NCBI GenBank assembly: GCA_021771715.1
Contig: JAETOO010000018.1
Coordinates: 124,001 to 188,000, forward strand
Direction of reading: 5' to 3'
Source of the DNA: Oscillospiraceae bacterium
GTDB lineage: Bacteria; Bacillota; Clostridia; Lachnospirales; Lachnospiraceae
DNA length: 64,000 nt
Position 1 is the stretch's first letter. The number at the start of each line of letters is the position of its first letter. The notes under the pieces were generated by a model. That model was not told the DNA's origin. It saw only the letters and a list, made by a program, of their open reading frames with translations, and ran no database searches. The position numbers were made by a program, and so were the translations under genes. Positions 18,723 through 25,985 of the stretch are shown one piece after another.

Positions 18723-19671
18723 GCGCAGAGGGAGAGCCGGCCTCGCGCGTCTGCTCCTGCTTCCTGGCGGCCTGCTGCCGGTACTCCCTGGGAGAGAGCT
18801 GCATGGCGCGGTAGAACTGCCGGTTGAAGCTGCTCAGCGTGGAGAAGCCGGTCAGCTCCGCGATGGAGAGGATCGTGTAGCTCGTGTTGAGCAGCAGGCC
18901 GCAGGCGCGGGTGATCCGGACGCTGTTGAGGTAGGCCAGCGGGCTGACGTGCATGAGGGACTGGAACGTCCGCCGAAAGTGCGTCGGGCTCAGATGGCAC
19001 AGCGCGGCGAGCTGCTCGACGGAAAATTTATTCATATAGTTGTCCTCGATGAAACCAAGAGCCGGCGCGATGCCGAGAATGCCGGCTCCGGGCGAGGACG
19101 TAAATTCGGCGTGGGGGGGGGTATTTTCGGGCTCATCGGCAGGTGCGTGCTGCTCCTGATAGCGGGTGATTTCCGTGTGCAGGGCGAAGAGATAGGCTTT
19201 GCACAGCAGCGGATCAAACGTCTCGCGGGAGAATTCCTCCCGGGCCGCATGGGCCAGAAACGAGATACGCGTGGACGCCCCGGCCGGGATCAGGTAGTAC
19301 GGCGCATCGTGCAGGGGAGCAAGCGCCCTCAGACCGGTTGGCAGCAGGTCGAGAAAGAGCTGGCGCGGGTTAAAAAAGAGCCAGGACCAGTAGCTCTCAT
19401 CGGGGGAGCCGGGCTGTGTGGCGTGCGGGATATTCCTGGGGATGCAGGTGATGTCGCCCTCGGAAAAGGGGATGTTCTGTCCGCCGTAGAAGGTCAGAAG
19501 ACCGCTCCCGGAGTGGCAGATCCCGATCTCGAGGCAGTTGTGAAAGTGGAGCCCGTCCCCGGATAGCCCGCAGGTCCCGCAGATGCTTCCTGTTGTGAGA
19601 AGTGCGGGGAAATCGGGCGGGAGATAAAAATTTCTGTATTCAATGTTCGGTTTTTGTTTTCTGGCAGTCAT
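18706..19671 (-). CDS. AraC-family transcriptional regulator
   Basis: A 321-residue regulator. An N-terminal cupin-like sensing domain (about 20-165, with H-F-H-N-C-L-E-I-G) is joined to a C-terminal double helix-turn-helix (about 215-305, with S-P-T-H-F-R-R-T-F and F-S-T-L-S-S-F-N-R-Q-F). It probably senses a sugar and activates neighbouring glycosidase genes. A run of nine C in the coding strand (19112-19120), in the linker N-T-P-P-H, is a possible slippage site. A site related to the repeats before the GH120 gene lies upstream. The ATG at 19671 follows AAGGAAG. Confidence 0.87.
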   Translation of the reverse strand: MTARKQKPNIEYRNFYLPPDFPALLTTGSICGTCGLSGDGLHFHNCLEIGICHSGSGLLTFYGGQNIPFSEGDITCIPRNIPHATQPGSPDESYWSWLFFNPRQLFLDLLPTGLRALAPLHDAPYYLIPAGASTRISFLAHAAREEFSRETFDPLLCKAYLFALHTEITRYQEQHAPADEPENTPPHAEFTSSPGAGILGIAPALGFIEDNYMNKFSVEQLAALCHLSPTHFRRTFQSLMHVSPLAYLNSVRITRACGLLLNTSYTILSIAELTGFSTLSSFNRQFYRAMQLSPREYRQQAARKQEQTREAGSPSALTPLR

Positions 19672-19694
19672 GAAACGCTTCCTTATTACAATTC

Positions 19695-19722
19695 ATTCCG
19701 GCATCGTCGGCCGGAGATTTTT
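19695..19722. repeat. Fourth copy of the GH120-upstream motif, before araC
   Basis: ATTCCGGCATCGTCGGCC followed by GGAG and a T-run aligns with the repeat cores at 268-366. It lies 24 to 51 bp upstream of the AraC start codon, where an autoregulatory operator would sit. Confidence 0.4.
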
Positions 19723-19873
19723 CTGTTCTTGTGCCTCTGGGGGGCTCCCGGGGAGCCTTCGTTAAGAAGATCAAAAATATTCCTAATTATACTATAAAAA
19801 CAGATCGTTGACTAGAGCGGGGATGCGGTAAAGCTACGGGGGGTGGTGATGGTTGTTACAGTTTAGGTGACCC

Positions 19874-20110
19874 GGACGAGAAGATAGCAGGGCCGTCCGA
19901 AAGCTCCAAATCGCTCGTCTACAAGTTCTAAGATCTCAAAATACCTGCGCAACTGCCGCTGGCAACTCGAAAAATGTGCCGGATGCACATTTTTCTCAGA
20001 CAGAGCCAGCTAAAAATCCTGCTTGAACGCAGGATTTTTACAGTTGCTCCGGCATTCTGAGACCTAAGAACTTGTAAAGACTCGCTACAGTCGCTTTTGG
20101 ACGGCCCTGC
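19874..20110. ncRNA. Candidate structured RNA/palindromic element, copy A
   Basis: No credible gene lies in 19672-20344. The 237-nt core folds as follows. P1 is 19887-19903 with 20094-20110. P2 is ACAAGTTCT 19921-19929 with AGAACTTGT 20067-20075, then TCTCA/TGAGA and CAACTG/CAGTTG. P3 is GCTGGC 19958-19963 with GCCAGC 20005-20010. P4 is AAAAATGTGC with GCACATTTTT (19970-19994). P5 is TAAAAATCCTGC with GCAGGATTTTTA (20011-20040). P6 is GACT/AGTC near 20079-20092. GACGAG 19875-19880 can pair with CTCGTC 19914-19919, crossing P1 as a pseudoknot. A homologous copy with compensatory changes lies at 25551. The transcribed strand is unknown; a MITE-like DNA element is the alternative. Confidence 0.7.
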
Positions 20111-20250
20111 GGCCCAGTCGGTGTGTGAAAATGTGTCAGAAATGTGAATGTGGTTGAAATTGCACAGTTTTCGAACGAAAAAAGTAGGAAACAGGGAATG
20201 GAATATACCATAATAAATATGGTGATTTTGGGCAAAGAGAGGGCGCAAAA

Positions 20251-20278
20251 TGAGGAAATAAAGAGCAATTTATATAAT
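20251..20278 (+). promoter_or_regulatory. Candidate promoter of the GH43/ABC importer operon
   Basis: A perfect TATAAT at 20273-20278 lies 66 bp before the GH43 start. The -35 position (TGAGGA) is poor, which suits a promoter that needs an activator such as the nearby AraC protein. Confidence 0.4.
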
Positions 20279-20344
20279 CAAGAAATGTGAATTTCTGTTT
20301 TTACAGAAAAACAGATGTAGAAATGCCGGAAAGAAGGGGAGATT

Positions 20345-21424
20345 ATGTCAGTAAAAATGACAGGGGAGGATGCCAGGTATCCGTATCATATCAGGGACGT
20401 ACATATCAGCGATCCGTTTATCCTGGCTGACCCGGCGAGCAGGAAATATTACACCTACGTGCAGTTTGTGGACCGGGGCCGGTTTCCGGAGATTCAGGAG
20501 ACGGAGCCCTGTTTTTTTGTTTTAGAGAGCTGTGATCTGATCCACTGGTCAAGGCCGGAGGTCTGCTTCCGGAAGGGGGACTTCTGGGCGGACAGGGACT
20601 ACTGGGCGCCGGAGGTGCATATCTGGAAGGGGCGGTACTATCTGATCTCGTCCTTCCGCGCGGCGGGGACGTACCGCAGATGCCAGTGTCTCGTGGCGGA
20701 CTCGCCGAAGGGGCCGTTTGTTCCGGTGAGGCAGGAGGCTGTGACGCCGGAGGGCTGGCACTGCCTGGACGGCACGCTGTACGAGGACCGGAAGGGCAAG
20801 CCCTGGATGGTCTTCTGCCACGAGTGGCTGCAGGTGAACGACGGGCAGATCTGTGCGGTTCCGCTCTCCGACGATCTCGGGGAGGCGATCGGGGAGCCGG
20901 TGATCCTGTTTCGGGCCTCGGACGGGCCGTGGGCGTCGAAGAGCCTGCGGTTGGGTGCGGGCGGCGGCTGGGTCACGGACGGACCGTTCCTGTACCGCTT
21001 AAAGAGCGGCAGGCTGATCATGCTCTGGTCGAGCTTTGCGGAGAACGGCGGCTACACGACCGGCTACGCGACCTCCCTTAGCGGGGATGTGCTGGGACCG
21101 TGGGTGCAGAAGGAGCAGCCGCTGTACGCGATGGACGGCGCACACTCGATGCTGTTCCACACGTTTGGCGGACAGCTGATGATGTCGCTGCACTGTCCGA
21201 ACCGCCACGAGGCAAAGCGCATCCTTCTCTTTGAGATGGAGGAGACATTTGATGGGATTCACATCGTGAACGAGGTGACCGGGAACTGGTACAACAACAT
21301 TGCCGGGATCGCAAAGGGCTACGCCTATCAGGAGCGGTGTGTGGAGGATCCGTGCTTCAGGGTGAGCCCTGTCGCGCAGGAGGCCCATAAAAAAGAAAAT
21401 GCGAAAGGAGTCGACGGCGTATGA
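20345..21424 (+). CDS. GH43-family glycosidase
   Basis: A 359-residue cytoplasmic five-bladed beta-propeller enzyme, probably acting on arabino- or xylo-oligosaccharides. Blade motifs are I-S-D-P-F-I with the likely base D23, D-Y-W-A-P-E-V near 85-91, D-G-T-L-Y-E-D with D142, and V-T-D-G-P-F-L-Y. In the last motif many GH43 members have Glu as the general acid; here it is Asp (D212), so the subfamily differs from the best-known xylosidases. The ATG at 20345 follows AAGGGGAG. The stop overlaps the first permease start (ATGA), so hydrolase and transporter are made together. Confidence 0.85.
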   Translation: MSVKMTGEDARYPYHIRDVHISDPFILADPASRKYYTYVQFVDRGRFPEIQETEPCFFVLESCDLIHWSRPEVCFRKGDFWADRDYWAPEVHIWKGRYYLISSFRAAGTYRRCQCLVADSPKGPFVPVRQEAVTPEGWHCLDGTLYEDRKGKPWMVFCHEWLQVNDGQICAVPLSDDLGEAIGEPVILFRASDGPWASKSLRLGAGGGWVTDGPFLYRLKSGRLIMLWSSFAENGGYTTGYATSLSGDVLGPWVQKEQPLYAMDGAHSMLFHTFGGQLMMSLHCPNRHEAKRILLFEMEETFDGIHIVNEVTGNWYNNIAGIAKGYAYQERCVEDPCFRVSPVAQEAHKKENAKGVDGV

Positions 21425-22356
21425 CGCAGACTGCGGTGAAACAAAAAAAGGAACTAACAGGTAGACAAAAAAAGAAGATCAGGCTGGTGCTGCTGCTCCT
21501 GCCGTTCATGGTGATGGTGGCGATTTTCTCCTACGTGCCGCTGTTCGGATGGAGCTATGCATTCGTGGAATTTTCACCGGGAAAGTCGATCTTCGAATCG
21601 CAGTTTGTGGGTCTGAAGTATTTCCAGAGAATTTTCAGCAATCCGAAGGATTTCCTCATGGTCATGCGCAATACGCTGTGCATTTCCTTCCTGAACATCT
21701 GCTTCTCCGTCCTGCCGGCGATCTTCGCGATCGCGATCTCGCAGCTCAAGAGCAAGCGCTACGCCAAGATCGTGCAGACGTGTACCTCCATCCCGAACTT
21801 CATCTCATGGGTGCTGGTGTACTCCATCGTCTTCATGCTGCTCTCCTCGGAGGACAGTGCCTTAAATATTATCCTGAAGAATCTCGGACTCATCACCGAG
21901 TCCGTCAACCCGCTGGGCAATGTCGACCACGCCTGGGCGATGCAGGTGGCGATCGGCGTGTGGAAGAGCCTCGGGTATAACGCGATCATCTATCTGTCCG
22001 CGATCACCTCGATTGACCAGGAGCTGTACCAGGCGGCCGAGGTGGACGGCGCGAACAACTGGCAGAAGATCCTGCACATCACGGTTCCGGGCCTGCTGCC
22101 GACGTTCTTCGTGCTGCTGATGCTGGCGATCTCCAACATGCTCTCCAACGGCTTCGAGCAGTTCTGGCTGTTAGGAAACGGCATGACCTGGGACAAGCTG
22201 GAGGTGTTCGATACGTACGTGTACCGTCTGGGTATCAAGAACATGGAGTACTCGCTCGCGACGGCTATGGGTATGTTCAAATCCATCGTAAGTATCCTGC
22301 TGCTGACGTTTGCCAACTGGTCCTCAAAGAAGCTGAGAGGGGAATCCATTTTCTGA
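21421..22356 (+). CDS. Sugar ABC permease, LplB/UgpA type
   Basis: A 311-residue permease with six predicted membrane segments. The EAA loop Q-A-A-E-V-D-G-A-N-N-W-Q-K-I lies near 203-216. It overlaps the GH43 stop codon by ATGA. Together with the next permease and the large binding protein it forms a CUT1-type oligosaccharide importer. No ATPase is encoded nearby; such systems often borrow a shared MsmX-type ATPase. Confidence 0.88.
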   Translation: MTQTAVKQKKELTGRQKKKIRLVLLLLPFMVMVAIFSYVPLFGWSYAFVEFSPGKSIFESQFVGLKYFQRIFSNPKDFLMVMRNTLCISFLNICFSVLPAIFAIAISQLKSKRYAKIVQTCTSIPNFISWVLVYSIVFMLLSSEDSALNIILKNLGLITESVNPLGNVDHAWAMQVAIGVWKSLGYNAIIYLSAITSIDQELYQAAEVDGANNWQKILHITVPGLLPTFFVLLMLAISNMLSNGFEQFWLLGNGMTWDKLEVFDTYVYRLGIKNMEYSLATAMGMFKSIVSILLLTFANWSSKKLRGESIF

Positions 22357-22477
22357 TGGGTGGCTTTGAGGCAGTGTGTGCGGCGGTTTTGAGCCGCAGA
22401 GTATCGGCAATTCGTTCAATATGGCCTGCGCCGGGGCGGCGCTCCGGAATCGGCACGGCAGAAAGGAATCAGACATT

Positions 22478-23353
22478 ATGAAGACAAAAAAAGTTTCGAT
22501 AGCGAATGTGATCAATATCATCGTGATGGCTTTGCTGACATTTATCTGCATTTATCCTATGTGGTACATATTCATCAACTCGTTCTCGTCGGCGCACGCG
22601 ATCAACCTCGGCGTGTACATCCTCCCGAAGGAGTTCACAGTGGAGGCGTACAAGGAGATGTTTGAGATCGCCGGGCTGCCCGCGAGTATCAAGATCGCGT
22701 TTATGCGCACGATCATCGGCACGACGCTGACGCTGTTCTGCAGCAGCTTCTGCGCGTACCTGCTGGCGGACAAGGATCTGCCGAAGCGCAAGCTTCTGTA
22801 TCGGTTCTTTATCCTGACGATGTACGTCAATGCGGGCTTCATCCCGTACTACCTGACGATCAGCAACCTCGGGCTGAAGAACAACTTCCTCGTCTACGTG
22901 CTTCCGACCGCGGTGCAGGCGTACTTCATCATCCTGATCAAGACGTACATCGAGTCGATCCCGAGTGAGCTGATTGAGTCCGCGGAGATGGACGGAGCCG
23001 GGCTGGTCAAGGTCTATATCAAGATCATCCTGCCGCTGGCGAAGCCGATCCTGGCGTGTATCGTCGTGTTCGCGGCGGTGAACCAGTGGAACTCCTGGGC
23101 AGACGACATGTACTTCATGCAGGGCCGCAAGGCGGTTGACCTGCACTGCCTGCAGTACGTGCTCTACACGAAGCTGCAGTCCAACATCGTGACCTCGCAG
23201 GCCGGCGCGGCTGCGGGCGCGATTCCGAAGGTGTCGTCGCAGAGCCTGCGCATGGCGATGTCCTTCATCACGATCGTGCCGATCCTGTGTGTGTACCCGT
23301 ACATGCAGCGGTTCTTCACCAAGGGCATTATGCTGGGCGCGGTGAAGGGCTGA
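22478..23353 (+). CDS. Sugar ABC permease, LplC/YtcP type
   Basis: A 291-residue permease with six membrane segments. The EAA loop E-S-A-E-M-D-G-A-G-L-V-K-V lies near 167-179, and the C-terminus reads K-G-I-M-L-G-A-V-K-G, as usual for this class. The ATG at 22478 lies behind AAAGGAATCAG; an in-frame upstream start at 22376 is poorly supported. It pairs with the previous gene. Confidence 0.88.
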   Translation: MKTKKVSIANVINIIVMALLTFICIYPMWYIFINSFSSAHAINLGVYILPKEFTVEAYKEMFEIAGLPASIKIAFMRTIIGTTLTLFCSSFCAYLLADKDLPKRKLLYRFFILTMYVNAGFIPYYLTISNLGLKNNFLVYVLPTAVQAYFIILIKTYIESIPSELIESAEMDGAGLVKVYIKIILPLAKPILACIVVFAAVNQWNSWADDMYFMQGRKAVDLHCLQYVLYTKLQSNIVTSQAGAAAGAIPKVSSQSLRMAMSFITIVPILCVYPYMQRFFTKGIMLGAVKG

Positions 23354-23449
23354 TGACCGGAAGACGGGGAGAATTGTTACCGTTAGTGGCCTTGTTGACT
23401 GCGCGCAATTACATGTTTTGCGAGGCGTGACTGTAACAGATGATTCCCT

Positions 23450-23577
23450 CCCGCACTGCCGCGGCAGATCCGTTTTATGCGGTGCGGGAAATGAAGCAGT
23501 TCTTACTTTCATAGTGAGCGGTATCCGGGGCAGATCCCGGAGGCCGCCATCATGAAACCAGAGATAGAAAGTAAGAA
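23450..23577. other. Stem-loops in the leader of the binding-protein gene
   Basis: The 263-nt gap between permease and binding protein holds two hairpins. CCCGCAC (23450-23456) pairs with GTGCGGG (23482-23488). TTCTTACTTTC (23500-23510) pairs with GAAAGTAAGAA (23567-23577) around an inner TCCGGG/CCCGGA hairpin. Such structures often protect processed mRNA of abundant binding proteins; that role is inferred. Confidence 0.5.
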
Positions 23578-23616
23578 GCGGGCGCTGCCCGCGAACACAA
23601 AGAAAGGAGACAGTAT

Positions 23617-25440
23617 ATGAAAAGAAAGACAGTTTCAAAGGTACTCGCCGTCACGATGGCAGCTTCCATGCTGAGCGGACTGATGGTGTACGCTGAGGAG
23701 GCGGAGACAGAGGCTCCCGCTACCGAGGCAGCGGCAGAAGAGGCAGAGGGGGGCGCAGCCTCCACAGAGACGATTTTCCAGGATTTCTCCGGTGAGGACC
23801 GCGTAGAGCTCGACGTTGTGGCTTTCGTATCGGACAATGAGCCGGACGGACTCAGAAGCGACCCGGTCACGAAGTGGCTCGAGGAGAAGCTGAATGTGGA
23901 TCTGTATCTGACGCACGTGACAGAGGCGGACTGGCCGACTCAGCTGTCTGCGATGCTGGCGGACAACGATCTGCCGGATGTATTCCTGCTGAGCGACCCG
24001 ACGAAGCAGCTGCCGATGCTGCTGGAGGCAGGTTCCGTTCTGGATTACAGCCAGTATCTCGACGAGTACGCTCCGAACACGATGAATGACCCGGCGGGCA
24101 GACTGATGATCGCAGGCAACTCTACCCCGGCGTGGAGCCCGGACGGCGGCACGTATCTGTGGGGCCTGTGTAAGGGTTCCTGGGACGACGGCACACAGCC
24201 GACCTGCGGCCACTACATCAGATGGGATCTTTATAAGGAAGCCGGCTATCCGAAGCTCGAGAACTTCGACGAGGATATGCTGGATGTGATGCAGGCGATG
24301 GTAGACCTCGAGCCGGAGACGGCTGACGGGCAGAAGACGTACGGCCTGGGTTCCTGGTTCGGCAACGGACAGGGCTGGGGCGAGTGGTTCTTCATCTACG
24401 GCATGGCTCCGCAGGAGGGCGCTTCCCTTCAGGAGGTAACGGGCCTGACGCTTGCGATCAGCACAGTGGACTCCACCCCGATCAACAGCAACCAGCTGAC
24501 CGACCCGAACGGCTACTTCTGGAGAGCAGTGCAGTTCATGAACAAGGCGAACCAGAGAGGCCTGCTCGATCCGGACTCCTTCACACAGCAGTCTGACGTG
24601 TACGAGGAGAACCTGAAGGCCGGCAAGTACATGTTCAACTACCCGGGCTGGATGTCAGGAAATGCGAACGCAGAGTTCAACAAGACCGAGGGCAACCAGA
24701 AGATGTTCATCTCCCTCCCGGCGACCGGCGTGGATGCTGAGGACCGTTTCGGCAACATGTACAGAGGCGAGAGAGAGTACGTCATCAATGCAAACACCGA
24801 GTATCCGGAGCGCTGCGTGGCTCTTCTGGACCTTGTCTCCACACATGAGTTCTCGAGAATCCAGTACAATGGCTTCGAGGGCGACTACTACACGGTAGAG
24901 GACGGCAAGCCGGTTCCGACACAGGAGTTCCTGGATCTGACGATTGATCCGGAGTTCACGACCAACACCGGTATCACCGTTTACCATCACTTCATGGGCT
25001 ACGGCAACGGAACGATCGACCCGAAGGACAAAGAGGTAACGGATCTGAAGCTGTACTCTGCGGCTGCGATCGAGAGCAAGACGAACGATACGCTGGCAGA
25101 TTTCATCAGCCACTACGGACAGGAGAACTGGGGCGATGTATACCGCGCTGAGACTCCGAACTGCAATTCCATGAACTTCATCGCTCTGACATCTGAGGGT
25201 GACATCACGTCCTATGTAAACGAGATCAACGCTTACAGAGGAAAGAACATCTTCAACTGTGTAGCGGCGAAGACGGACGAGGAGTTCGAGCAGCTGCGCG
25301 ACGAGATGATCGCAGAGCTGCAGAACACCTATCATGTGGACGAGGTATTCCAGTTCTTCTATGATCAGGCGTCGTCGCAGAGCGACACGGTGGCAGAGCT
25401 GGCTGCAATGCAGGAAGAGGTCAACGCACAGCTTCAGTAA
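23617..25440 (+). CDS. Oligosaccharide-binding protein of ABC importer
   Basis: A 607-residue extracellular solute-binding protein of the long LplA-like class. Residues 1-26 form a signal peptide ending V-Y-A. No lipobox cysteine follows, so membrane anchoring is not obvious, which is odd for this class. An acidic linker rich in E, A and T (about 27-50) leads into the binding domain. RBS AAAGGAGA precedes the ATG. Its codon use is more relaxed than the neighbours, as in highly expressed genes. It should bind the glycan cut by the GH43. Confidence 0.87.
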   Translation: MKRKTVSKVLAVTMAASMLSGLMVYAEEAETEAPATEAAAEEAEGGAASTETIFQDFSGEDRVELDVVAFVSDNEPDGLRSDPVTKWLEEKLNVDLYLTHVTEADWPTQLSAMLADNDLPDVFLLSDPTKQLPMLLEAGSVLDYSQYLDEYAPNTMNDPAGRLMIAGNSTPAWSPDGGTYLWGLCKGSWDDGTQPTCGHYIRWDLYKEAGYPKLENFDEDMLDVMQAMVDLEPETADGQKTYGLGSWFGNGQGWGEWFFIYGMAPQEGASLQEVTGLTLAISTVDSTPINSNQLTDPNGYFWRAVQFMNKANQRGLLDPDSFTQQSDVYEENLKAGKYMFNYPGWMSGNANAEFNKTEGNQKMFISLPATGVDAEDRFGNMYRGEREYVINANTEYPERCVALLDLVSTHEFSRIQYNGFEGDYYTVEDGKPVPTQEFLDLTIDPEFTTNTGITVYHHFMGYGNGTIDPKDKEVTDLKLYSAAAIESKTNDTLADFISHYGQENWGDVYRAETPNCNSMNFIALTSEGDITSYVNEINAYRGKNIFNCVAAKTDEEFEQLRDEMIAELQNTYHVDEVFQFFYDQASSQSDTVAELAAMQEEVNAQLQ

Positions 25441-25493
25441 TCAATCTTATGCAAGGAAAAAGAAACCCTGGGCGGGATGCCGGAGGGAGAGGG

Positions 25494-25524
25494 GGGACTG
25501 CCGCGTGAGCGGCGGTCCCTTTTT
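25494..25524 (+). terminator. Terminator of the GH43/ABC importer operon
   Basis: GGGACTGCCGC (25494-25504) and GCGGCGGTCCC (25509-25519) form an 11-bp stem with one G-U pair and a GTGA loop, followed by TTTTT. Confidence 0.85.
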
Positions 25525-25550
25525 ACGAGGGGTACTGTTCGGTGGCACGC

Positions 25551-25791
25551 GGACGAGAAGTACACCGGGCCGCCCGGAAGTTCCGAACCGCTCGTCTACA
25601 ATTCCTAAGGCCTCAGAAGGCCTGCGCGACTGCCGCGGGCAACTCGAACCATGTGCCGGATGCACATGGTTCTCAGACAGTGCCCGCTAAGAATCCTGCT
25701 GGATCGCAGGATTCTTACAGTCGCTCCGGCCTCCTGAGACCTAAGGAATTGTAAAGACTCACTATAGTCACTTCCGGACGGCCCGGTGTAC
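25551..25791. ncRNA. Candidate structured RNA/palindromic element, copy B
   Basis: Homologous to 19874-20110 along its whole length and in the same orientation. P1 is longer: 25560-25581 pairs with 25770-25791 with one mismatch. P2 is ACAATTCCT with AGGAATTGT, and an inner CGACTG/CAGTCG. P3 is GCGGGC 25635-25640 with GCCCGC 25682-25687. P4 is AACCATGTGC with GCACATGGTT (25647-25671). P5 is TAAGAATCCTGC with GCAGGATTCTTA (25688-25717). The crossing GACGAG/CTCGTC pair is kept (25552-25557, 25591-25596). Unpaired AACTCG and CTCAGACAG are identical to copy A. It lies just after the importer terminator, in a 545-bp stretch (25441-25985) without a gene. Confidence 0.7.
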
Positions 25792-25825
25792 TTCTCTGTG
25801 GGTGGAGAGCGGGTGGGATGGACTG

Positions 25826-25854
25826 TTGAGGATGGAAGGGAAATGTTGTAATAT
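25826..25854 (+). promoter_or_regulatory. Candidate promoter of the GH50-like gene
   Basis: TTGAGG (25826-25831), a 17-bp spacer and TAATAT (25849-25854) lie about 130 bp before the next gene, just past copy B of the structured element. Confidence 0.45.
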
Positions 25855-25985
25855 GAGGAGAAAGGGAAATAGGATATTACAGATGAAATTTGTCTGTGTT
25901 TAGACAGGCGGACAGGTGAATACAGGGTTTTGTTTGTGTATCAGTTATTAGTATTTTGAAAAATAGAGAGAAAGGAAGTGGGTGT

